Shown one piece after another: positions 36,201 through 45,172 of a stretch of DNA of 60,000 nucleotides. Every line of letters starts with the position of its first letter. The first letter of the stretch is position 1. The stretch comes from Bolinopsis microptera (Eukaryota > Ctenophora > Tentaculata > Lobata > Bolinopsidae), in assembly GCF_026151205.1 (NCBI RefSeq), contig NC_087072.1, forward strand, positions 14,796,169 to 14,856,168, read 5' to 3'. A program made the translations under genes and the position numbers. Under the pieces are notes generated by a model. That model had not been told where the DNA came from and made no database searches. It was given only the letters and a program-made list of their open reading frames with translations.

Positions 36201-39200
36201 CGAAGCCACCAAAAGATATGCCCTTGTCGACAGGTAAGATTCAAACTGTTACAGACCAGATGAGTCGTATTTCAATCATAGGTAAACCCCGCCAGTTTGT
36301 ATACGGCGATAACTTTCATCAGTTTTGCGATCGGTTCACGGAATACGTAACCATAAATGAGTTAAAGAAAAACCTCGACATGATATTTCTATCCTTGGTC
36401 GACAATAGAACACACGCATCTTTGAAATCCGTAGAATTGGATGATGATGATAAAGCCGATGCAGCTAAATTATGCGATGCTTTTAAGAATGCCATAAATC
36501 CGGTCGTAAGCAATGCAAATGCTCTTGCAAAATTATATAATCTAAAGCAAAAGAGCCATGAATCCATTGACGATTATAATTATAGACTTGGTATCATAGC
36601 CCAGAATCTAAATTTTTCTCCATCTGACCTTACAAGTCATAAATTAGAAGCTTTCATACAAGGCCTTAGAAACATTGCCATAAAAATAGAAATTGTCAGA
36701 GACAGAAAGAACTTAACATATGACAAGGCAGTAAGTAGTGCCAAATCTCTCGAGGCTTTCTTCATTGAAGATAACAAAAATAATTCGGACGATACATAAA
36801 TTAAAAATACCCGTAATAGCAACGTGAATAGATCAGCAGGTCCGTCAGGCCATAGAGCAAGGAATAGATCGAGAAATAGATCAATGAATCGTTACAGTTC
36901 TAGATCTAGATCAAGATCAGTGAGTCATATTGATTCTGATAATAGCAGGAACCATTCGAAATCTCGGTCCAGAGATAGAAAAAAAATCTTCGTGATCGTT
37001 CTAGATCAAGCTCCTACCCTGAATCATTTCGTACAGATTCAAAATGAGATAGATATATCGACTGGCACGGGACAACATATTGCCCCAGAACCTGGTACTG
37101 CAGTGAGTCAACCAGGCCATCATTCGCCCGATAACACTATCCCATTGACCGGCATAACTAGCACGGAAGTAGACCCTACGAGCTCAAATGAAGCTTATGT
37201 ATATGAGAGGTTAGCAAGGAATAACCCAAGGGCTACTAGAAGTCTACCTATTGATAGGTTTGATTATCGTCATGACCACGTGACGGTCAATAAAAAGTAC
37301 AACAAGAAAAGGAAGTGAGTACTTGATTACTGTAATTCTGCAGATATGTGAGTTTCTAAACTAGCAACGAAGTCGTATGATACTATTTCTCGGATATAAT
37401 TTTAGGTGTGCCCTGAGCGCTCGGGTACCTTTTAAACCGACTAATCAGTTATGATCATATTATCGAAGACTTCTTTTAATCATGATACTCTGCTAGTTTT
37501 AGTACTTTAGCCAGTTAAACTTTATAATTTATAATTATACAACTAGTTTAAATCACTTTCTGGCATACTCACACCGCCATATTAATTAAGTATAAATGGC
37601 GTGTAGCAGGATATTACAATTACAATTATATATTACAAGGTCAATCTAATAAATGACTATTTCCCCCGTTCGTAACAAAAAATATTCTTCCAGAGAAAGA
37701 AGAGCCCGGACCCCAGGCAGTAACGATAGAAGAGGAAGCGACAACAGAAGAGGCAGCAGTGACAGGACCAGCAACAGAGACAGAAGGAGCAGCAGAGAAG
37801 GAGCTCATAGAGTCACTAGAGAGCGTCACCGTAATGGAGACTGATAGCCCCGCAGACGGAGATAACCCCGCAGACGGAGATAGCCCCGCAAACGGAGAGA
37901 CCTTGGTGTCAGTGAACGTGACAAGTCAGGCCTTGCTGCCAGCTAACAAAAGTGGTGCCCCTGAGCAAGCGAGGCTACGGAAGCACGACGCCATATGGGC
38001 CGGCATGTGCCCCTGGAGCCCTGGGCACATTCCCCGCCTTCAAACTTCTTTAAACCGGGGTATCACCCTCTCGCCATGCTGTGGCGGAAAAACCCCATAC
38101 ATCCCTGTCCACGCATTCGCGTCCATAACGGACCAGAACGAGATCAGAAAAGATCTCCTGGGGATCTGGAACCCCAAAAAACTACTGGAAAGGATTTGCT
38201 GACCGTAGCTAGCTTAAACAATATTTCCACCTTGCTATGGTGGACCGCCAACAGCAGGTGGGAGTAAGTCCTTTGTGACATATCCCTAAATCAAAGTATT
38301 TTAGTCCTTTGTGACATCTCCCTATATTAAAATGATTTAGTCCTTTGTGACATATCCCTTTATTAAAATGATTTAGTCCTTTGAGACATATATTCTATAT
38401 ATTATGATATAACACTGTTACTATTGTAATATATCACTACTAGTTTTACTACCTTGGTGCAGTTATCAAAAATGCGTCTATTCATTTCTTGAAAAATAAA
38501 AACCAAAAACAACATACGATTGTAAGAATCATAAATCAAAATATAATTGAGGTGTCGATCATATTAGATCATAAATTGGGAATTCCACAAAATCTATGTT
38601 GATTATACCCTTCTTCTATGGACCCTTACCCACATGTTACTACCGCTCTATTGAAGCCCTACACATTACTTCTTCTTCTACTGAAGTCCTAAACGTCACT
38701 CCTGCTCTATTGAAGCCCTACACATTACTTCTTCTACTGAAGTCCTAAACGTCACTCCTGCTCTATTGAAGCCCTGCACATTACTTCTTCTCCACCGAAG
38801 TCCTAAACGTCACTTCCGCCCTCATGAAGCCCTGAAAATTTCTCCTGCATTTACCTCACTTAGTCCTTAGAAGACACTATTAGAGCCCACATCACCCCAA
38901 AGACCTTGAAGATCTAAGTTGACAATAGTTAGGTGAACGACTTACCTTCTGGATCAACCGTCATACTAAGACTTAACTAACAAGAATAGACACGATCCTA
39001 GTTGATGAACATCAGCTCACGCCAACAACGGCTCATTGAAATACTTCTAAATGGACAATCCGAAAACTATAGTTTTTAATAAATGAAACAGACTGGAGAA
39101 AATAAAATTTCCTTGAAGACCAACGAACAATTCGTGTAAATTATTTTTAATAGAATATGGAGAAGAATTAAATCTGTGAATTCGTGTTAGCATTTGATTT

Positions 39201-40487
39201 TCAATATGTGAGATATTTGTGACAAGACCCATAGCTTGTTTTTTCAAAATTGTGGACGTATAATAAAAACCCCGTAAAGATTTTATCTACCAATAAAATC
39301 TTTTTCTGTGTCCGTAGGGATCTGTTATAGATTGAATCGAGCTAGTTCCTAGCTCTCTCCTGATTCTTCTAGAACCTTCCACGAGGACCAAATATCTCTT
39401 GATATTTACGGGTTAAACCACTAGTCCGTAAAGAGGACAGTTAAAACCACTAGTTCGTAGAGAGGATAGTTAAACAACGGTTAACTACCTTGTTTTAATT
39501 ATAAACTTAGACCTCTCCGAAACATGTAGGTTTAGCGTAAGGGTCAAGGTTCTGCGATCTTAGTTTGTTCATTACTCCAATTATTCTGATTTTATCATCA
39601 TACTATCTTTCACTTGAACTTCGAGTATCTATCTATTCTCCACGCACCGGTGATAACAATGCTGACACATTTTGACAAAATACAATTCAAACGAATCACT
39701 CGATTGAATTCGACTTAGTAAAACTAACACGTTTACAGCAACGATATGATAGCAAAAGTTAAACTCAAATCAAAGTCGATTCAAATCATGCAAAAACCCT
39801 ACAACGATCAATGGAGTAATCGGACCTTTTTCGCATCCTGAGTGACAATAACATTAATTAAATTTATTGGGTGGGAGTTGCTTCATTCACAAATCGCATG
39901 TAAATCATGGTATAAGCCACCGATCTAAAAAATTGCTTTGCGAACATAAGTTAATATTAGTGCGAGGATGGCAGAACAAATAAAATAAGCTATTGTTGAT
40001 TTACTGATTTAGTACTCAATGTCCAGATTTTAATCCCCCTTTGATTGGAGCCCGAATCAAAGGGGGAAAGTGCTTTCCATTCATTTGAGGATTAAACTTA
40101 CGTGATCAATGTCCACCTCCTCCTCGTCATCGTCACTGGAGGAGCTTGCCACAACTGCCCCTACAGCTCCCCCTCCTAGTAATCCAGCTCTACTGTACCC
40201 CCTGCAAATGTGGACACTTCATCGTCATGTATTCTTATACTCACTAATCTTTCAGGATTAAAGCAGAGATCAGATTTCAATTTCTGCTTGCCTGATGAGT
40301 AAGAACAAGTTAGACAGTCCATATTTTAAGACCCTTACCTATTATAGTTGTTTCCTTTCTCCTCGTGTCCTCTTTCCTCCCCTCCGTTAAAAGTGAATCT
40401 AACACCCGCACACTGCCTCACTTTACCACATTTAACACAGCTGTGACCAATTTGTGACAAAAGCCGGACACACTTTCTGTACAACAT
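33292..40487 (-). CDS. MICU-family mitochondrial calcium uptake protein B, 8 exons, LTR element in intron 2
   Basis: Tandem paralog of the MICU gene at 28686-30756. Exons in order: 40487-40339, 40201-40102, 35432-35321, 35114-34925, 34702-34386, 34075-33933, 33705-33556, 33405-33292. All are GT-AG and phases close (424 aa). The N-terminus is basic (MLYRKCVRLLSQIGHSC), then Gly/Ala-rich (GLLGGGAVGAVVA) and acidic. Blocks: FRHFCSFSSFKYKTELFMTG, AVISYPEYLFLVSIL, VHFFNMDGSGVMTF, FQRAVKVCTGT. EF-hand loops DVDGNWVLTREE and DEDGDGHLGHDE look canonical. The last exon reads VMKDRIRSRGTVDV and AFRKCVHERMMMTSV. A longer open frame over the last exon (33529-33236) is in the wrong frame. Exon 3 is 112 bp in both genes, and introns 1-4 share position and phase. 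Intron 2 (35433-40101) contains a whole LTR retroelement on the opposite strand; other introns carry a 14-bp minisatellite and dispersed repeats. The coding exons are intact, so it is probably functional if the long intron is spliced. Confidence 0.9.
33765..33860. repeat. Dispersed repeat in MICU-B intron 6
   Basis: The phrase GGCGGCGCTCAGCCTGTCAT through ATAGCCTGGGGTC recurs in reverse complement at about 50990-51070, next to one of the long-inverted-repeat elements. It contains a short hairpin (CGCCGAATCTTTATTCGGCG). It is a mobile-element remnant without coding sequence. Confidence 0.6.
35188..35272 (-). repeat. Dispersed structured motif, copy in MICU-B intron 3
   Basis: A complete copy on the minus strand. 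The stem is CCAAGAC (35206-35212) / GTCTTGG (35236-35242), around the same core CGACGAGTCCAACTCGG. The adjoining hairpin is GTAAGTT-ATA-AACTTAC. Relative to the copy at 9983, both stems changed G-C to A-T with pairing kept. The intron it occupies lies between exons 35432-35321 and 35114-34925, and on the minus strand it is in the sense orientation of the gene. Confidence 0.65.
35558..35728. repeat. 14-bp minisatellite in MICU-B intron 2
   Basis: About twelve tandem copies of TTCAGAAAATATAG, with T/C variants, 90 bases upstream of the LTR element. Confidence 0.9.
35817..36152 (+). repeat. 5' LTR
   Basis: 336 bp, TG...CA ends, by eye identical to 39323-39658. It contains the internal near-repeats CCACTAGTCCGTAAAGAGGA and CCACTAGTTCGTAGAGAGGA. 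Confidence 0.92.
36191..36799 (+). CDS. Gag-like protein of LTR element, 202 aa
   Basis: Frame from ATG 36191, 38 bases after the 5' LTR. It has the pattern of Ty3/gypsy gag capsid: FVYGDNFHQFCDRFTEYV near the start, LYNLKQKSHESIDDYNYRLG in the middle, then KLEAFIQGL and LTYDKAVSSAKSLEAFF. No CCHC zinc knuckle is present in this frame. It ends at TAA 36797-36799, after which the same frame stays open to 37318 with an RS-rich segment, so the stop may be read through or may be a mutation in this copy. Confidence 0.7.
   Translation: MDDTKPPKDMPLSTGKIQTVTDQMSRISIIGKPRQFVYGDNFHQFCDRFTEYVTINELKKNLDMIFLSLVDNRTHASLKSVELDDDDKADAAKLCDAFKNAINPVVSNANALAKLYNLKQKSHESIDDYNYRLGIIAQNLNFSPSDLTSHKLEAFIQGLRNIAIKIEIVRDRKNLTYDKAVSSAKSLEAFFIEDNKNNSDDT
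36800..37318 (+). pseudogene. In-frame continuation of gag with RS-rich domain
   Basis: In the same frame as gag after one TAA. It starts with an Arg/Ser-rich stretch (RARNRSRNRSMNRYSSRSRS...). After an A8 run (36978-36985) the RS composition continues in the other frame (LRDRSRSSSYPE), so a one-base slip or indel lies there. The remainder in frame is Thr/Pro/His-rich and ends NKKYNKKRK. An SR/RS region could bind RNA in place of the missing zinc knuckle; that is inference. Confidence 0.4.
37653..38267 (+). pseudogene. Overlapping Arg/Ser-rich and acidic reading frames in the LTR element
   Basis: Two overlapping frames are open: one is Arg/Ser-rich (RERRARTPGSNDRRGS...), the other acidic with a short DSPADGDNPADGD repeat. 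Downstream, two frames stay open to 38202 and 38267 with Trp/Pro-rich sequence (WAGMCPWSPGHIPR). No known domain was recognised. It may be a frameshifted accessory gene or chance. Confidence 0.3.
38232..38400. repeat. ~43-bp tandem repeat inside the LTR element
   Basis: Four copies of a unit starting AGTCCTTTGTGACATATCCC, separated by A/T-rich spacers such as AAAATGATTT. The last copy is partial. Confidence 0.8.
38640..38830. repeat. ~57-bp tandem repeat inside the LTR element
   Basis: Three to four copies of CTATTGAAGCCCTACACATT followed by ACTTCTTCTACTGAAGTCCT and AAACGTCACTCC, with length variants of the CTTCTTCT part. Confidence 0.75.
39323..39658 (+). repeat. 3' LTR
   Basis: Direct copy of 35817-36152, same length, no differences seen by eye. 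It is followed by the ATGC target duplication. Confidence 0.92.
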
Positions 40488-40616
40488 AATTTAGGACGCT
40501 TGCTACCTCACATAAAGGCTCTGTTCACTATTCTTTACTGGATATCACATTCCTGGTACTTCTTATAAATAACGGAGTTTAGTTTGCAGTTGCGAAATTA
40601 ATTCAACCATTTAAAA

Positions 40617-41005
40617 AGTAGTAGTTGTACAGCAATACTAAGGTAATGGGACTACTGCGGACCCTCTACCGGCCAAACCTTGTTAACAAAGCCGCAGTCA
40701 AGGTTTGGTGAACGGTAGTTAAAAGCGCTTAAGGGACATAAGTCAAAGTGGTAGAGCAACATCATGTAGTGGACATCTTGAGAAATGAGTAATAGGTAGA
40801 ATGTAAGGTTGATCCTTCATAAATCGTTTTTTTCTCCGATAATAAATTGACATCAAGTCTTGAAAATTATTCGAGAAGAACCTCATATAATTTAGTTGCA
40901 GCGTGCCACATGGCTATCTAACTGCAAACCCTACCCATTGCTGAGCAAGGCCATTTTACCTTCACACAGACAACGAACGCTGTAAGAAGATGACGATCAG
41001 ACCTC
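40617..41005. repeat. Dispersed repeat, copy 1 (direct repeat of 42280-42583)
   Basis: 40617-40830 and 42280-42500 are near-identical (TAGTAGTTGTACAGCAAT...). 40951-41005 and 42528-42583 also match (CCATTTTACCTTCACACAGA...). The spacer between the two blocks differs in length and sequence. An internal hairpin pairs AAACCTTG with CAAGGTTT. No coding sequence. Confidence 0.75.
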
Positions 41006-41564
41006 ATAATTTAAAAAAGTACCTAATTAGGGAAATGATTGGAAGATAATTGTGAGCGATTGCCATTGGTCTTCCTTGTGCCAAGAAAGTTTCAAGAAGC
41101 GTCTTCTTTTGGTTTAGTTGGAACAAGAACAACGTGGTTGTAGAAAACAGTACTTGGTCATCGCAGTGCAAAGCGAGAAAGGAAATGCTTTGTCTTGGCA
41201 GGTGTAAATAAAAGTGTGAATAAAAGTGTAAATCGATTGTTCAATTCAAACACCGAGAAAGCTCTACACAAGCTCTCAAAAGCTCAAACTAACCAAGCTG
41301 GTCGCATCGAATCAGAGTCAATAAATAATGATCTGCTAAACGGTAATTTACTTTTACTCTTCAGCATAACATTACTTTGAATCGTGTGCAGTTACGTTAA
41401 TTTTTGTACGGTCATACCGCGCAAACGAGTGAGACTTGCAAGTAGAAAGCAAATTTAGTTTTGATTAATGAAGTGTAAAATTGAAAATATTCAAACGGCA
41501 AACTTGAAGCGAACAAAGTTCATTATGTTAGTGCGATGTTCACTGGCTTGATTGTTAAAGTTTT

Positions 41565-41668
41565 ATGTAATTACGTTTTATGTAATTACGTTCTATGTAG
41601 TACGTTTTATGTAGTACGTTTTATGTAGTACGTTTTATGTAGTACGTTTTATGTAGTACGTTTTACTA
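41565..41668. repeat. 13-14-bp minisatellite
   Basis: Tandem copies of TACGTTTTATGTAG, starting with ATTACGTTTTATGTAA variants, at least seven units. Confidence 0.8.
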
Positions 41669-42279
41669 CGGGCAAAAATGAAAGGCTAAGTTACTGTAAC
41701 CGGTTAAACAAAATTAAAGCTTTTAAACAAAACTGCCGGAAAACGTCTGGTGTAACCTGGTCTTAACTTAAAAGATGTAAAGAACGGAATGATAAAGCTA
41801 ACTAGTCTCAGTAAGAGCTCTCCCGGGCTATTGTTACAATTACAACAGCTCTACTGCGGGACAAGAAAGTAAAGTGCGGGGCTACTTCTCCTATCTAAAC
41901 ACTGTGCAGAGCATGTATAATCACACACATCACACCATGCAATCCCTCGCTGTACAAGTACAATCTCTAGACTGGTGTATGATGCATCCGGGAGTGAACA
42001 AGTTTTGACAGAGCAGGCTAAACTTCTCTATATCTCACACACAGCACGACATAAGCTAAAATTGGGCACTAATCGTCTGAGCCGTCCACATAATGGCTGC
42101 ATCACGTTGTGCTAATGCGTACCAGGATAGATGCAAGTACTCAACTACAGCTCAAATATTTTGAACTCTTGAATCAGGATTCGCGGACCAATTTAGAGTT
42201 TCCAGCCTAATTGGGATCCGTGCGTGCAGCACTGATATAAAATGTAAATAATTAAATTACAACCCATACACTTACATCT

Positions 42280-42583
42280 GTAGTAGTTGTACAGCAATAA
42301 TAAGGTAATGGGACTACTGCGAACCCTCTACCGGCCAAACCTTGTTAACAAAGCCGCAGTCAAGGTTTGGTGAACGGTAGTTATAAAAAGCGCTTATAAG
42401 GGACATAATTCAAAGTGGTAGAGCAACATCATGTGGTGGACATCTTGAGAATGAGAAATGAGTAATAGGTTGAATGTAAGGTTGCTCCTTCATAAATCGT
42501 CTTTTTCACAGAGGACTAAGGATGTCACCATTTTACCTTCACACAGACAACGAACGCTGTAAGAAGATGACGATCAGACCTCA
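42280..42583. repeat. Dispersed repeat, copy 2
   Basis: Second copy of the repeat at 40617-41005, shortened by a different central segment. The 1.27 kb between the two copies has no supported gene. Confidence 0.75.
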
Positions 42584-43439
42584 TTACCATACACTTACAC
42601 TCTACAGCAACAAAACTTTGGAAAATATATAATATGACCTCTAAAAAGCAAAGAGATGTCTATGTTCTATATAAAGCAATTATACAGTTATATCGATTAT
42701 ATTGCATGTGGCGAGGCACCACAAGAAGCGTGTGCAAATAAAGTCTATTATAGAAAAGTTCTACTCTCTCTCTATATTATAGTTCTCTATTTCTAATACT
42801 AATTACAAAGCAACAGTAGGAGAGAGTGGTATAACCGAATTACTGGACCTGGCTACACGTTACACCTGATCTTATATAAGGGACAACTCATGGACATATT
42901 GTGCGTACACACGGCCATAGCTACAACAGTGGTCCACACTCCAACACTACAACAGGCCCCCTCTCTAATAATGTCCACTGTGTATCTTGTGGAGCTGGTC
43001 ACTAGGAGTACTACTCAGCATGGTCATTGGTCTTATGGAGCTGCATATTCTGCTATATAATAGCGGGTTCTGGGGTGTCTTTAGGAGACTGGAATATTAC
43101 TGGAACGAGCTCTGTAGCCCTGAAATAGGTCAGACCGATACAGCTCTACTGTAAGAGTAAAGATCTGGAAGTTTGGGAACAGGATATCAGTTAAATTGTA
43201 GCGATCAGTTTCTTATCATGGATACTTCAACTAAAGATCTGTTATTTGATATGAACAGGTGCAGATTGTGAACAGGCTTGTCTCGAAAAGATCTGACCAT
43301 CTGCTCAGCAATCAACTTTATCGTATGTAACGTAGTAAACATTATCAAAGAATATTGAGTTAACGTCTGTCTGCACAGCCTGTTCATTTTTATAGTTAGA
43401 AGAATTCCGCGATTAACGAATGACGTTAATCTGCAGAGG

Positions 43440-43622
43440 TTCACGTACTGTAGTGCGACACGTACTCTAGTGCGACACGTACCTACTGCGAAACCTCCAA
43501 GATCGACACTGTCGCAGTAGAGTACGCTACCTGGATCGTAGTGCGACACGTACCCTAGTGCGACAGAGAATTTTCAAGGCCGACACTGTCGCAGTGTCGC
43601 ACTACAGTGCGCTACCTGGACT
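43440..43622. repeat. Inverted-repeat cluster 1 of a 17-bp motif
   Basis: The motif GTGTCGCACTAGAGTAC and its reverse complement occur at least six times, in opposite orientations around short centres, with a shared CGCTACCTGGATCGTAGTG junction. This gives foldback structure. A sister cluster lies at 44148-44274. Confidence 0.7.
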
Positions 43623-44147
43623 CAGTAGTGTTGTTCGTCAGACTGAGACGTCCGGAGCAGGTCTTCTCAGTGCATCGCCTGTAGGTCTTGTCGTCGCGAT
43701 TCTTATCCAGGCAGTAGCGGTATCTGTCGTGGATAACGTTTCTTGAACCAGTAGTGTGTCCAGTAATGAAGGTGATTGAAGAAGACATGTTGATGTTGTT
43801 CGATGCTTTGGTAGAATCATCGTGACCTTATTTATGGCCCAAGCATATGAACTTGTTATCCCAATCGGAGATATACCTTCGTACGATGCGTGTGATAGGA
43901 ATGAGGATCATATGCTGCTTAAGAGTAACCCAGTGGATCACACACTACATACGTGGCTTGAACTGACCCGAAGGAATTATGATCAGTGGATAACTTCGAA
44001 ACACGTGATGTGAACTGACGAATCGTATTCGCAAGATCACTTCGAAATAAGTGACGTGAACCGACCCGACGAATCACTTAATGGTCCATAAGAAGGATAT
44101 AATAATAGGATGTGACCTGAACTTGAAAATAAGTCAGGATATTTTGT

Positions 44148-44274
44148 CGCACTAGAGTACGCTACCTGGATCGTAGTGGGACACGTACTGTAGTGCGACA
44201 GAGGGTGTTTTTGTCGGACTTCGCACTAGAGTACGTGTCGCACTGGAGTACGTGTCGCACTACAGTACGATTAC
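44148..44274. repeat. Inverted-repeat cluster 2 of the 17-bp motif
   Basis: Same 17-bp motif, with arms in opposite orientation around GACAGAGGGTGTTTTTGTC. Clusters 1 and 2 may be the subterminal repeats of one ~830-bp element (43440-44274). The sequence between has no recognisable protein. Confidence 0.65.
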
Positions 44275-45172
44275 CATCTGCAGATATGAATGGGTATTCA
44301 CGATAATATGATCGCATTCAAGTCAAAGACAGAATTTAGTCAATAATATTTACATTCTCGGAATGAATATTAATAAACACTAATTCAAACTCAAAGCTTC
44401 CTGCATGATGGCCAACAAAGAATTGTACTGATTATGAATATGCTTTTAGTTTAGAAAGCGTAGATGAAATTACTGAATCAAAGAACAAGTCCGACTTAGT
44501 ATAGCCATGTACACACTACACAGACACTACACATCGAGAGAATTAAGAAACAGTATTAGACGGAAGTCATTAGCAACTTGCGCAACAGTACGTACAATTA
44601 CACAGATACCCAAAATACATGAATCAGTTGCGCAGTTCAACCTCACTGGGCATATCCACATCAGTCTGATCACTGATCAGTGATACAAAGATTGCTCTAA
44701 TTACCGTAGATTGGCACAGTTCGGTTGAATTTCAATCAGAAAATTAGATACTCATCTTTGTCACGATACACATGGAGACACATACACAGTCAATACAAAT
44801 CAACAAACCATACCGAGTCAGATGAGAGTGCAGCTGATCAGATTGGACTGGAGATAATAAACACTAAACAGTCATCATAGTCACGTGATCAAAAATAACA
44901 TTTGCTTAAATTACAACAACATGGCAGCTTGTTAAATACTGTGCTTTACTTAGGTTAGACATGCTGGACCGTATGTCGATAATTGCATAAGCCACATAGT
45001 AATTGGCACATAGTCAAATAATTTATAATACCACGCGTTTTGGTATCCACATTCTGATTAGTTTAACTACGGTGTTAATTTTAGGTTACAGCAACCCTGA
45101 ACAACTTCTCAGAAGCTAGTTTATTACTTCACCCTCTGTTTTCTCTTTGAATAACTTTTTGAGCATCAGTTC
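44275..45172. other. Intergenic downstream of the potassium channel
   Basis: AT-rich, no supported exon. It should include the 3' UTR of the minus-strand channel gene. Confidence 0.4.

Larger units (their letters stand above)
35817..39658 (+). mobile_element. Complete LTR retroelement, gag only, in MICU-B intron
   Basis: Two 336-bp direct LTRs (35817-36152 and 39323-39658) begin TGTTATAG and end GATAACA. By eye they are identical, so the insertion is recent. The 4-bp target duplication ATGC flanks it (35813-35816, 39659-39662). A likely primer-binding site TGGCGACGAGG follows LTR 1. The 3.17-kb interior has a gag-like frame, an RS-rich segment and small Arg/Ser/Pro frames, and no protease, reverse transcriptase, RNase H or integrase. 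It is probably a non-autonomous Ty3/gypsy-related element mobilised in trans. Similar primer-site sequence at 52485 suggests a relative. Confidence 0.9.
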
